Origin: Nothopassalora personata
Lineage: Eukaryota; Ascomycota; Dothideomycetes; Mycosphaerellales; Mycosphaerellaceae
Assembly (NCBI GenBank): GCA_033816765.1
Contig: CM066289.1
Location: 1,054,001-1,118,000, forward strand
DNA: 64,000 nucleotides
Direction: 5' to 3'
Each line of letters begins with the position of its first letter. Position 1 is the stretch's first letter. Positions 32,141 to 41,405 of this stretch are shown piece after piece. The position numbers and the translations under genes are program-made. The notes beneath the pieces are model-generated. The model saw only the letters and a program-made list of their open reading frames with translations. It was not told where the DNA came from and did no database searches.

Positions 32141-32373
32141 GGAATCTTGGAGTCGACATACTTCCAGGCTGAGTTCTTGAGCCAGCTTTGGACATTCTGC
32201 AGTGAAGCCGTGACAGTGCGGTACTTGGACGCTGCCAGCCTGGCTTCGGCGGCACGCTGCCACTCTTCGAACTTAATGCCCTTCTCATCCAGTGGGTCGA
32301 ACTCCTTCGGTGCCTTCGGCTCACTTGACGACTTAATGCCAGTGGTCATCGTGGAGTCGTATGTGGTGTAGCG
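32141..32373 (-). repeat. Inverted duplicate of gag 33147-33379
   Basis: 233 bp, apparently identical to the reverse complement of 33147-33379. Both junctions are sharp. There is little microhomology beyond CTG near the LTR side. It supplies the ATG (32361) and the first four codons of the chimeric gag frame. Confidence 0.95.
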
Positions 32374-34109
32374 AGAGCGAGGCTCTTGCTCCAGGTGCGA
32401 AGAAGAGGAGGGTCATTGTTGACCAGTTTCAAGACACCTTCGAGTCTCTCAATGGGCTAAGCTCGGAGAAGCTCAAGAAGCGAGTCAACGACTACCCTGA
32501 GGAGGTCCACAAGATCCTTGTCGACATCGAGTCCGACCACCGACGAGCACACAAGACTATTGAGGCTCTCCAACTCGCTAACCGCATCAATATTCGCAAG
32601 GCCAAGGATGCGAAGGAGCAGATGGATCGACTCGAGGACGAAGCTGGTACTGCACAAGCTGAAGCAGACCAGAGACAAGCTGAGGTGGACAAGCTGAAGG
32701 CAGAACTTGCGAAGCACACCGACAAAGTCATTATCGACCCGGATGAGCTGGACAAGGTCAAAGCCGAGTTGGCCACGACCATGGAAGCGAGGAAGCTGTA
32801 TCGCACCCAGTGCAAGGCAGCTGAGGCTAAGCTTGTTGATGCTGAGAAGCGCATCGAGGAGCTTGAGAAGAAGGAAAAGGAGAGACGTGAGAAGCGCGGG
32901 CGATCCAAGCAACGCAAGGACTCACGCAAGGAGTCACCACCTCCACGCACCGAATCCGAGGAGTCGCTGGAGCGTCGTCGCAATGGCAACAAGCCAAAGC
33001 CGACTGGAGAAGACGACAACCCATCATCAGACTCCTCCGACTCCGAATCCTCCGACAGCGATGACGAGCGCGGTCACCGTCGTGGCAGCAAGCGCAAGAA
33101 TTCTAAGTCCAAGAAGAAGGGCTCGAAGAGCAAGGAGCCGCAGTCCCGCTACACCACATACGACTCCACGATGACCACTGGCATTAAGTCGTCAAGTGAG
33201 CCGAAGGCACCGAAGGAGTTCGACCCACTGGATGAGAAGGGCATTAAGTTCGAAGAGTGGCAGCGTGCCGCCGAAGCCAGGCTGGCAGCGTCCAAGTACC
33301 GCACTGTCACGGCTTCACTGCAGAATGTCCAAAGCTGGCTCAAGAACTCAGCCTGGAAGTATGTCGACTCCAAGATTCCCAGTCTCACCAAGGTCACAAG
33401 CGGCACGACACCAGCTTACGCCTCGGTTGATGACATGATGGACGATCTGGCAGCCCGCTACGGCACTCGCAATGCGCACGCCACTGCTATGACCAAGCTC
33501 ACTACACTGGACCAGGGCGAGAAGCAGAAGTTCAGCGAGTTCTACCCTATCTTCCGCGAGAACGCAGACATTGTCAACCTGGACGCCGGTGCTGCCGACA
33601 AGAAGCTTGAGAAGGACTTCCTGCTGCGCAAGCTGAACGCGAGATACGACAACCGCATCATGAGTGAGAACACGGCCAACATGACCCTTGATCAGGTCGT
33701 GTCTGCGCTGTACACTTATGAGGACAAGTTCGAGCAGTACGACCTCAAGCACAAGAAGCAGTCCGCTGACAAGCCCAAGAACACTAAGGGCAACGACGAC
33801 AAGAAGGACGGTGCCACAGGTGGAGGTAGAGGTGGAAGCACTGACGCTCCTGCCAACCCCAACTCCAAGACCAAGTGGGCCGACCGTCCGCAGAAGTACC
33901 AGCACCTGCAGCCACTGGATGCTGCCAAGGCGCAAGAGTGCATTGATCAGAACAAATGCATGAAGTGCGAGGAAGTGGGTCACCGCCGTGTCGACTACGA
34001 CCAGTGCCCACTGAAGGACGTTAGCCGGCGTCCATACGCGCCAGGCTACAACCCAAGCACCAACCGACGCAACGGCAATAACACCGGCGGCGGTTCGGGA
34101 AACGCATAG
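32361..34109 (+). CDS. Gypsy2 Gag (N-terminally chimeric)
   Basis: 582-codon open frame. The first codons, MWCS, come from the inverted fragment, so the natural N-terminus is lost and true protein production from this copy is doubtful. Residues about 40-190 form a long charged coiled coil. A basic, Ser- and Asp-rich linker (about 190-260) follows, then the capsid-like domain (about 280-470). At the C-terminus is a zinc knuckle C533, C536, H541, C548 with x6 instead of x4 before the last Cys. The frame ends at TAG 34107-34109, two codons after the slippery site. Codon use is normal and there are no RIP stops. Confidence 0.88.
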   Translation: MWCSESEALAPGAKKRRVIVDQFQDTFESLNGLSSEKLKKRVNDYPEEVHKILVDIESDHRRAHKTIEALQLANRINIRKAKDAKEQMDRLEDEAGTAQAEADQRQAEVDKLKAELAKHTDKVIIDPDELDKVKAELATTMEARKLYRTQCKAAEAKLVDAEKRIEELEKKEKERREKRGRSKQRKDSRKESPPPRTESEESLERRRNGNKPKPTGEDDNPSSDSSDSESSDSDDERGHRRGSKRKNSKSKKKGSKSKEPQSRYTTYDSTMTTGIKSSSEPKAPKEFDPLDEKGIKFEEWQRAAEARLAASKYRTVTASLQNVQSWLKNSAWKYVDSKIPSLTKVTSGTTPAYASVDDMMDDLAARYGTRNAHATAMTKLTTLDQGEKQKFSEFYPIFRENADIVNLDAGAADKKLEKDFLLRKLNARYDNRIMSENTANMTLDQVVSALYTYEDKFEQYDLKHKKQSADKPKNTKGNDDKKDGATGGGRGGSTDAPANPNSKTKWADRPQKYQHLQPLDAAKAQECIDQNKCMKCEEVGHRRVDYDQCPLKDVSRRPYAPGYNPSTNRRNGNNTGGGSGNA

Positions 34110-34138
34110 TCCACTCTGTGAGCGCAACACACAGTGGA
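34097..34138 (+). promoter_or_regulatory. -1 frameshift signal: G GGA AAC plus stem-loop
   Basis: GGGAAAC (34097-34103) is in gag phase as G|GGA|AAC. A 6-nt spacer that includes the gag stop follows. Then comes a hairpin with stem 34110-34120 (TCCACTCTGTG), loop AGCGCAA and stem 34128-34138 (CACACAGTGGA), 10 of 11 pairs and one C-C mismatch. Pol is open in the -1 frame from 34082 onward. This is the standard layout of a stimulated -1 frameshift. Confidence 0.88.
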
Positions 34139-37100
34139 CGAGACGAGTCAGTACGAGAGTTACGAGATCACGAACATGAGAAGGAGCCTCCAGATAGGGG
34201 CAAGAATTTGAGCATATCGGCACACTCCCTGCTGGCAGCCAACCATTCTGTAGATGAACACAACCCAGTGATAGCTTCTCATCTGGTTATGCCATGCATA
34301 GTGAATGGAAAGATCCCTGCTCAGTCCTTCCATGATGATGGTGCCAACTCTACGTACTTTGACATCGACTTTGCGCATAAGAACGACCTTGATTTGGTCG
34401 AGCTGCCCAACCCAATGGGACTAATGTTAGCAGATGGCCAACCTGCTAGTGAACTGATTACTCACAAAACAACGGCACAGATTCAAATCGGCAATCACGT
34501 TGAGACGCGAGTTGGTTACTGCACATCGCTGGAATATGATGTTATCCTCGGCCGTCCATGGCACGACGAGCATCAGCCTGTGTTCCACTATGCGTCAGGA
34601 ACTATGACCCTGTTTTCACAATACTGTCGAGAGAACTGCATACATGGCGACGAGCCTGTGTGCGTGCAGTCTATCAACGATAAGGGCGTTACGCCAGTGG
34701 GCATCCTGCAGATAGAGATACCCGTGCCAGAGTCGTCACCAGCTTCGACAGGATACGTCAAGCCCTATGTCGAAGATGAAGAGCCAGCAGTAGTGCAAGA
34801 GACGCACTCCACGAAAGCCGCTATGAGACATGCGCCACCGGTGGAGATGCAAGACGAGTCGGAGCCATCACACCACGTCCGACAACCATTGCCAGCTGAT
34901 AGCCCGGAGACCTTGAAACGACCAGCACGCCGCACTGACAAGAAGGCGTCAGTGCAGCCGGAGCCGGAGATCGACATCCAACCTATCACTGCCGAGGTAT
35001 TGAGGCGCATGAGTAGGCGCAAGGGTTTCAAGGGATGTGAGATCCACGTGATGTGGATGTTTGATCCGAAGGAGGACTTGAACAGACAGGTGGCTCGCGA
35101 TCCCCTGTCCGCCTGCGCACTGAATGCATCCGCCATCTCGGCCGACGACTACCAACGCTTCATGAACCCAAAGGACAAGGACCAGGACCCCATACCTTTG
35201 TTGCCACCAGAGTTCCGAGAGATGGCCAGGCTATTCAGTCGCAAGGAAGCAGACAAAGTGCCACCACGGCGACCGGGCGTAGATCATGAGATCAAACTCA
35301 AGGCTGGCCAGACTCCACCGTTTCGACGACCATACTCCTTCTCTGCACGAGAGAACGAGGTGATCAAGAAGTGGCTCGATGATCAGCTCGAGAAAGGCGC
35401 AATACAGCGCAGCGTGTCACCAGCAGCAGCACCTGTCCTAATAGTCAAGAAACCAGGAGGTGGGCTGCGGGTCTGTGTCGACTACCGAGCATTGAACGCG
35501 ATCACAACGAAAAGCCGGTATCCTATCCCCCTCTTCCAAGAAACACTGGATCGCATTGCAGGAGCGCAATGGTTCACCAAGCTGGATGTCATCGCCGCAT
35601 TCAACCGCATCCGCATCGCAGCGGGTGATGAATGGAAGACAGCCTTTACAACGAGGTACGGGCAGTTCGAATGTGTTGTTATGCCTTTCGGCCTGTGTAA
35701 CGCCCCAGGCACATTTCAGTCGTTCATCAACGACACGCTTCGTGAGTTCCTAGATGACTTCGTATCATGCTACCTAGACGATGCGCTCGTTTTCAGCAAG
35801 ACTCGTGAGGAACATGTGGAGCATGTTATGAAAGTTCTTAAACGACTGGACAAAGCAGGCTTACAGCTTGACATCGACAAGTGTGAGTTCTTTAGACACG
35901 AGACGACATACCTTGGTGTCATCATCACAAATGAGGGCATCAAGATGGATCCTAAGAAAATCGAATGCGTCAAGAACTGGCCCACACCCGCCAATGTCAC
36001 CGACATTCTGTCGTTCACAGGGTTCGCCAATTTCTATCGCAGATTCATCAAGAACTTCAGCAAGATCTGCTTACCGATGACCAAGTTGACCCGCAAGAAC
36101 GTACCATGGGAATGGTCAGAAGCTTGCCAGAAGTCGTTCGATGCCCTAAAGCAGGCATTCATCGACGCGCCCACGCTGAAGCACTTCTATCCAGGAAGAG
36201 AGACGATCCTTGAAACGGATGCATCAGACTACGTAACAGCAGCAGTCCTGTCGCAGCGTAATGAGAACGGCGTACTGCATCCTATTGCATATATGTCCAA
36301 GAAAATGGACCCACAACAATGCAACTATGACATCTACGACAAAGAGTTGCTGGCCATTGTGCAAGCCTTTGAGGAATGGCGCCCAGAGCTCACCGTCAAT
36401 GAGTTCGGCACGGACGATTACGAGAACCTGCCTGACCCAGAGTCAGCAGAAGACAAGCCGACGCTCGTGTACTCTGACCACAAGAACCTAGAGTGGTTCA
36501 TGAGCACGAAGCAGTTGAATCGCCGCCAAGCAAGGTGGGCCGAGTTCCTCTCTCAGTTCTTCTTCAAGATCGTGTATCGACCAGGGGTGCAAGGCACCAA
36601 GCCTGATAGCCTCACCAGGAGATCTCAGGACTTGCCAATCCACGGTGATCTGAGCGACCCGCGCAATCAGCAGCAGCACCAGGTGCTACTAGGACCAGAC
36701 CGCATTCTCAACCTGTCGTCGTCGCGAGCTCTGAACATTAGTGCGAACGACGTGGTCACTCCGTTGACGACTGCGATCCGAGAGCTGTACGCACAGCCAG
36801 AGACCGAGGAAGCAGTACGGCAGCTAGAGAACGACTTACCCTGTTCTTTGCTACGCAAGCACCGTCTGGATGACCGACACGCCGTGCCAGTAGGAGGCAT
36901 GATCTACATGAAGAACGTGTACGGTGGGTACAGTCTCTTTGTGCCTCCTGAGTCAGAAGAAGCACTCGACGACGGTGAAGTGCCAGTACGCACCCGCATC
37001 ACCCAAGCCTTCCATGATCACGCAGTTGCAGGTCACATAGGTGACGAGAAGACGTACGAGCTGGTAGCCCGCAACTACGTCTGGCCTGGCATGGCACGTT

Positions 37101-38932
37101 TCGTCAAGTCCTATGTGCGAGCCTGCCGCATCTGTCGCACGAACAAGAGTACGAACATCCAATACCCAGGGCTGTTGAAACCCTTGCCAGTTCCCTTTGC
37201 AGCATGGGAGGATGTTGCGATGGATTTCGTGACTCATCTGCCACCAGGCAAGAGTGCGCTGGATGGGCAAACGTACGAAGATGCCCTGACCGTCACATGC
37301 CGACTTACCAAGGAGAAACACATGATCCCAGTTCAATCGATGACTGCAGAGCACACAGCCCTCGTGTACCTGCGATATGTGTTCAGCAGGCATGGACTCC
37401 CGAAGAGCATTGTCTCTGACCGTGGCACACAATGGGTGTCCGCATTCTGGAGACGTCTCTGCGCCCTGTTGGGAATCAAGCAGAAGCTTTCGTCAGCATA
37501 TCACCCTGAGACTGATGGACAGTCCGAGAACACGAACAAGGCTATGGAGCAGTATTGGCGCATGTTTGTCAACTACGCTCAGGATGACTGGCCAGACTGG
37601 ACTCCCCTCGCTGAGTTCACAGCCAACAATGCCGTGTCAGCTACAACAGGTGTATCGCCGTTCTATGCTAACACTGGCCGCAACCCAAGGTTCTCTGAAC
37701 TCGAGCTGGATCTTCCAATGCCACTCATGCCCCACAAGCAACGCTTGGATGCTGAAGCAGCGGATCGCTTTGCAACAAAGATGCACGACATGCAGCAATA
37801 TCTTCGCCAACAGATGGCTCTCGCCCAAGCCGTGCAAGCCGAGTATGCTAATCAGAACCGCACACCAGCGCCGCTCTACAAGGAAGGCGATGAGGTGTGG
37901 ATTAGCACCGAGAACTGGACCATGGAGAGACCTTCACGAAAGATGGATGTCAGGTGGTCGGGCCCGCACGTGATCACGGAGGTGCTTCCGGGCAATGCTT
38001 ACAAAGTGGATCTCCCACCCACCATGAATATCGACAACCACTTTCATTCGCACCTTCTTGCACCAGTACACCCGCCAGTCCAGGGACAAGTACAACCAGC
38101 TCCTCCGCCGATTCGCATTGTCGACGATGAACAGCACGAGACCGACCCCGCCGAACCCGACCACTGGGAAGTTGAGCAAATCCTGGATTGCAAGAAGAGA
38201 TGGCCGTGCGGACGCGCACCAGCAGGAGGGAAGCAGCCGTATTGGGAATACTTGGTGAAGTACGTTGGATACAATCGGCCATCCTATGAAGCTGCGGATC
38301 AGGTTATTGAGGGTGCCGCCGCCTCTGTGGCCGACTTTCACCACAACCACCCGCGAGCGACCAAACCACCTGGTTTTCAACCACCTGCAGACTGGGTTGC
38401 AAATGAGAATGCCACAGGCATGCGAGTAGCACGCACAGCACCCACGTCGTCAGCAGCGATGACTCTGATGCCGGTGGGACCAGGCCTCCGGACTTGTGAG
38501 AAAGAGAGCGATACGCGTCGCGATAACGATCCTTCTCGACAAGCAGACCGAGTCCCTGAAGCTGAGCGCTTGCGTGGCGCGAGTCACAATGGCAGCAACA
38601 CTGCCGATGGTCATCAGAACACAGTGTGCAGCCGCCTAGATGGCGCGAGTCACTATGGCACAGGGCGCCTGTGCGACGAGCTCAGTACACACACCGAAGA
38701 GGACACCGTCCGGACAGTAACTGAGGTTGCTGTGCCGTGTCGCCGCGACAACCCACCTGCGTTACGTAGCATCATGGATGGTCACGAGGTGGGTACAACG
38801 ACAGTGGTTACGAATGACGATGAGATGGACGTAATAGATAACGACCTGATGGATGATGAGACATTTGCAATGGCAATGATGGATGTGAGAGAAAAGAGTG
38901 CTCCGGAGCGCACTCTGAAAGGGGGGGGGTAG
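34103..38932 (+). CDS. Gypsy2 Pol: protease, RT, RNase H, integrase, chromodomain
   Basis: Open -1 frame polyprotein of about 1600 residues, presumably made by frameshifting since there is no ATG near its start. Counting from the codon at 34118: protease-like DDGA at 73-76, RT YLDD at 552-555, RNase H Asp 701 in ETDAS. Integrase has an HHCC domain around 965-1010 and D1036, D1101, E1137 (35-residue D-E spacing). A chromodomain-like module starts near 1349 (HWEVEQILD). An Asp/Thr-rich tail of about 170 residues beyond it is unusual for a chromovirus. The stop TAG (38930-38932) touches the 3' LTR, and the polypurine tract encodes the last Lys-Gly-Gly-Gly. Confidence 0.95.
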   Translation, partial: RIVHSVSATHSGRDESVRELRDHEHEKEPPDRGKNLSISAHSLLAANHSVDEHNPVIASHLVMPCIVNGKIPAQSFHDDGANSTYFDIDFAHKNDLDLVELPNPMGLMLADGQPASELITHKTTAQIQIGNHVETRVGYCTSLEYDVILGRPWHDEHQPVFHYASGTMTLFSQYCRENCIHGDEPVCVQSINDKGVTPVGILQIEIPVPESSPASTGYVKPYVEDEEPAVVQETHSTKAAMRHAPPVEMQDESEPSHHVRQPLPADSPETLKRPARRTDKKASVQPEPEIDIQPITAEVLRRMSRRKGFKGCEIHVMWMFDPKEDLNRQVARDPLSACALNASAISADDYQRFMNPKDKDQDPIPLLPPEFREMARLFSRKEADKVPPRRPGVDHEIKLKAGQTPPFRRPYSFSARENEVIKKWLDDQLEKGAIQRSVSPAAAPVLIVKKPGGGLRVCVDYRALNAITTKSRYPIPLFQETLDRIAGAQWFTKLDVIAAFNRIRIAAGDEWKTAFTTRYGQFECVVMPFGLCNAPGTFQSFINDTLREFLDDFVSCYLDDALVFSKTREEHVEHVMKVLKRLDKAGLQLDIDKCEFFRHETTYLGVIITNEGIKMDPKKIECVKNWPTPANVTDILSFTGFANFYRRFIKNFSKICLPMTKLTRKNVPWEWSEACQKSFDALKQAFIDAPTLKHFYPGRETILETDASDYVTAAVLSQRNENGVLHPIAYMSKKMDPQQCNYDIYDKELLAIVQAFEEWRPELTVNEFGTDDYENLPDPESAEDKPTLVYSDHKNLEWFMSTKQLNRRQARWAEFLSQFFFKIVYRPGVQGTKPDSLTRRSQDLPIHGDLSDPRNQQQHQVLLGPDRILNLSSSRALNISANDVVTPLTTAIRELYAQPETEEAVRQLENDLPCSLLRKHRLDDRHAVPVGGMIYMKNVYGGYSLFVPPESEEALDDGEVPVRTRITQAFHDHAVAGHIGDEKTYELVARNYVWPGMARFVKSYVRACRICRTNKSTNIQYPGLLKPLPVPFAAWEDVAMDFVTHLPPGKSALDGQTYEDALTVTCRLTKEKHMIPVQSMTAEHTALVYLRYVFSRHGLPKSIVSDRGTQWVSAFWRRLCALLGIKQKLSSAYHPETDGQSENTNKAMEQYWRMFVNYAQDDWPDWTPLAEFTANNAVSATTGVSPFYANTGRNPRFSELELDLPMPLMPHKQRLDAEAADRFATKMHDMQQYLRQQMALAQAVQAEYANQNRTPAPLYKEGDEVWISTENWTMERPSRKMDVRWSGPHVITEVLPGNAYKVDLPPTMNIDNHFHSHLLAPVHPPVQGQVQPAPPPIRIVDDEQHETDPAEPDHWEVEQILDCKKRWPCGRAPAGGKQPYWEYLVKYVGYNRPSYEAADQVIEGAAASVADFHHNHPRATKPPGFQPPADWVANENATGMRVARTAPTSSAAMTLMPVGPGLRTCEKESDTRRDNDPSRQADRVPEAERLRGASHNGSNTADGHQNTVCSRLDGASHYGTGRLCDELSTHTEEDTVRTVTEVAVPCRRDNPPALRSIMDGHEVGTTTVVTNDDEMDVIDNDLMDDETFAMAMMDVREKSAPERTLKGGG

Positions 38933-39124
38933 TGTCACCGTACCGGCGCCCATCATTCACTTGGACCCGCGCGCACGTGCGTGGATCCCGCGCGCGCCGC
39001 TGACTAAGCCGGCCCGAGGGCTTGGCGCGTGTATATCTACCTCGCGCCCTCCGCGCCTCTCTTAGATAGACCGTCTATTCGACTTGTACCTTATCCGACC
39101 ACGTGCTTGCACCTGCTTGTGACA
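38933..39124 (+). repeat. Gypsy2 3' LTR
   Basis: 192 bp, TGTCACC...TGTGACA, with a short terminal inverted repeat (TGTCAC/GTGACA). The G9 polypurine tract and pol stop lie immediately before it. GTAGG follows at 39125. Confidence 0.96.
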
Positions 39125-39129
39125 GTAGG

Positions 39130-41158
39130 CCTTAGTATCTATACCTACGAACCTTACTATTCTACACTAAAAGCCTTAGCAGGACCTAAGCTACGACTTT
39201 AAAGCATATACACCTTGTTTTATTATATTCAATTTATTATAGATTTACACTAAGAGAAAGGAGAAGAGAAGGGAACTAAAATCCCAATTCTTAGGAGAGA
39301 CAACTAGAAGAGATAGTTTAACCTTTAGAGATATAAGATAGAGAGCTAGTTAGCATTCTTTGCAATTGATAACCTATTATAAGTGTTATTTAATAACATT
39401 AAGGGCAAGAACCTAAAACTCTAGGAAGAGACTAAGATTAAAGAGATTCTTAATATACTAACATAGACAAAACAAAATGCAGCTTGCTGCTTTAGTATCC
39501 TAAGTAGGATTACAGAAGAAGATGAATTTAAGCTTAAGGGCTCTTACGAATCTAGAAAAGCTACTAAGATATAGGTGCATCTCTAGAATAAGTATAGCTA
39601 GGTGTTACCAACCTATATATATAAGCTTATAAAACAGTTTATAAACTTTGAGATAAGTAAATAGTTCACTATTAGACCTATATAGGTACACCTAGTGTCT
39701 CTTAGAAGGAGGATTGCTAATGTTGACCTAGAGGGCTAGCACTATAGGAAAGCTAATATAAGAATAACCTAGCTTTTAAGCTTACTGCTACCTAACTACT
39801 ATATAGCTAGGGATACTATTATAGCTTAGCTAAAGATAGATTATAAAGGGACCTTAAAGATCCTTAAGGCTTAAGAGGCTAGATTGAATCCCTCTTAGGC
39901 TAAGTATAGTATAGCAGCTACCTAGGTTAGGCCCTTAGGTTAGGCAAGATCACTTTCCTACCTTCTCTATAAGAAGGACTATTTTATTAAGGACTGCTCT
40001 AGTCTCTCTAAGGTAAAGAAGGTCCTTAGATCTCATTCCTAATCACTATCCTCCTAGAATATAACACATGTTAAGAAGAGAAGATCTCTACTACTATCTT
40101 TAAGAAGAACACTAAGAGAGAAGTCCTCTATAGAGGAACTTAAGAAAATAGTAAAGAAACTTAGCTCTAATATGCTATTACTCTAGAAGAACTAGGCCTA
40201 GTCTCCTTCCTCTAAAACAAGGAAGACTAGGAAAGGTTTCTCTACCTAAGAGCTACCTAACTTATGCAACTTATCCTAGAAGACAATGTCTAATAATAAT
40301 AAGTATAATAAAGTAGCTTACTTAGCTACAGAAGTCTAAGGCAAGTTCCCCTTATTAGAGTAGTTACTTAATTCTTATACTTTATCCTATATAACTAACT
40401 AGAACTGCCTCTTTAGATCTATAACTCCCTTAATAAAGAAGAAATGGATCAAAGTAGGAGGTAGGCATTTGTTAGCCACTTATATTAGGACTGTAGAGAT
40501 AAGTAGGAGATCTAGTAGGAAAGTTGTTTTAGAAGATGTTCTACTTATACCTAAGCTAGGGGTGAACCTAGTTTCTTAGAACTAGTTTAGCAAGCAGTTT
40601 AGTGTCTAACCTCCTTCATTTTCTCTTATATCCCCCTCTAGCTAAACTGTTGTCTAGACAAGGCTCCTTAGGGGGTTCTATTCATTAATGAGATTTCTCC
40701 TCTACTATAAGAAAGGGCACATTACTTATTATGTGCACTACTAATAGAGAATGCCTTTATAACTGCTAAATTAGAGACTAACCTAAAACAGTAGGAGCTT
40801 TAGTATAGAAGATTTACACACTTTAGGAAGAACTTGCTCTAGAATCTTTATAAGGTAATAGACTTAAAAGAACCTATTCCTATTCCTAGAGATAGCTTCC
40901 ACTAGTGTAGAGTGTGTTTAATAGCAAAGATAAAGAAGTATAAAGGCAAAGTTACTAAGAGAAGACCTAAAAGACTTGCCCTTATATCTATTAACATATA
41001 TAGTCTACTACTAACATTAAGGCTAGGGTTCAAATACTAGCTTAAGATTGTTAACAACTTCTCTAAAAAAAAGTGGACCTGTCCTCTTAAGAAAAGAGAA
41101 GATGCTCTAGTTACTCTCTAGAACTAGAAGATTAAGGTAGAGAGGAAATTATTAGCAC
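39130..41158 (+). pseudogene. Copia1 gag, protease and first part of integrase (degenerate)
   Basis: Plus-strand coding remnant of the Copia polyprotein. Gag covers roughly 39240-40150, with a degraded zinc knuckle near 39960-40010. Protease and the integrase zinc region follow. It is interrupted by many TAG, TAA and frame breaks. Copia2 splits the integrase at 41158, with the target duplication AGCAC at 41154-41158. Confidence 0.7.
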
Positions 41159-41405
41159 TGTTAAGTTAAGACCTTACAGGATACGTAGTTAGCAGCGGAG
41201 TGGAGTAAGAGATTAATCTTTAACTAGCTAATAGCCACAGGGCATGTAGCAATATATTAGGAACTAATGTATTAATTGTGTTAGATGTCCATCTAAGCTG
41301 AAGGGGAGAGAAGGTGTCTTCCGATAAGCTAAGTTATCGTAGATGCCTTAGGCTATTAGATTACAACCTAACTGTTAGCTCCCCTTAAGATGCTACATCT
41401 TAACA
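41159..41405 (-). repeat. Copia2 3' LTR
   Basis: 247 bp, the reverse complement of the Copia1 LTR with few changes. The polypurine tract (rc AAGTGGGAG) follows at 41406. Confidence 0.94.

Larger units (their letters stand above)
31956..39124 (+). mobile_element. Gypsy2: un-RIPped chromovirus with rearranged 5' end
   Basis: 7169 bp with a perfect target duplication GTAGG (31951-31955 and 39125-39129). Both LTRs are identical where they overlap, and gag and pol are open. The last 7 bp of the 5' LTR, the primer site, the leader and the start of gag are replaced by an inverted 233-bp piece of its own gag. Because the target duplication is intact, the rearranged DNA was probably integrated as such. 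This copy cannot be reverse transcribed normally. Confidence 0.95.

Noticed and set aside
33348..34223. Long minus-strand open frame (291 codons) opposite Gypsy2 gag
   Set aside because: It mirrors the gag reading frame, has low-complexity Leu/Val composition typical of antisense shadows, and lacks conserved motifs or splice context.
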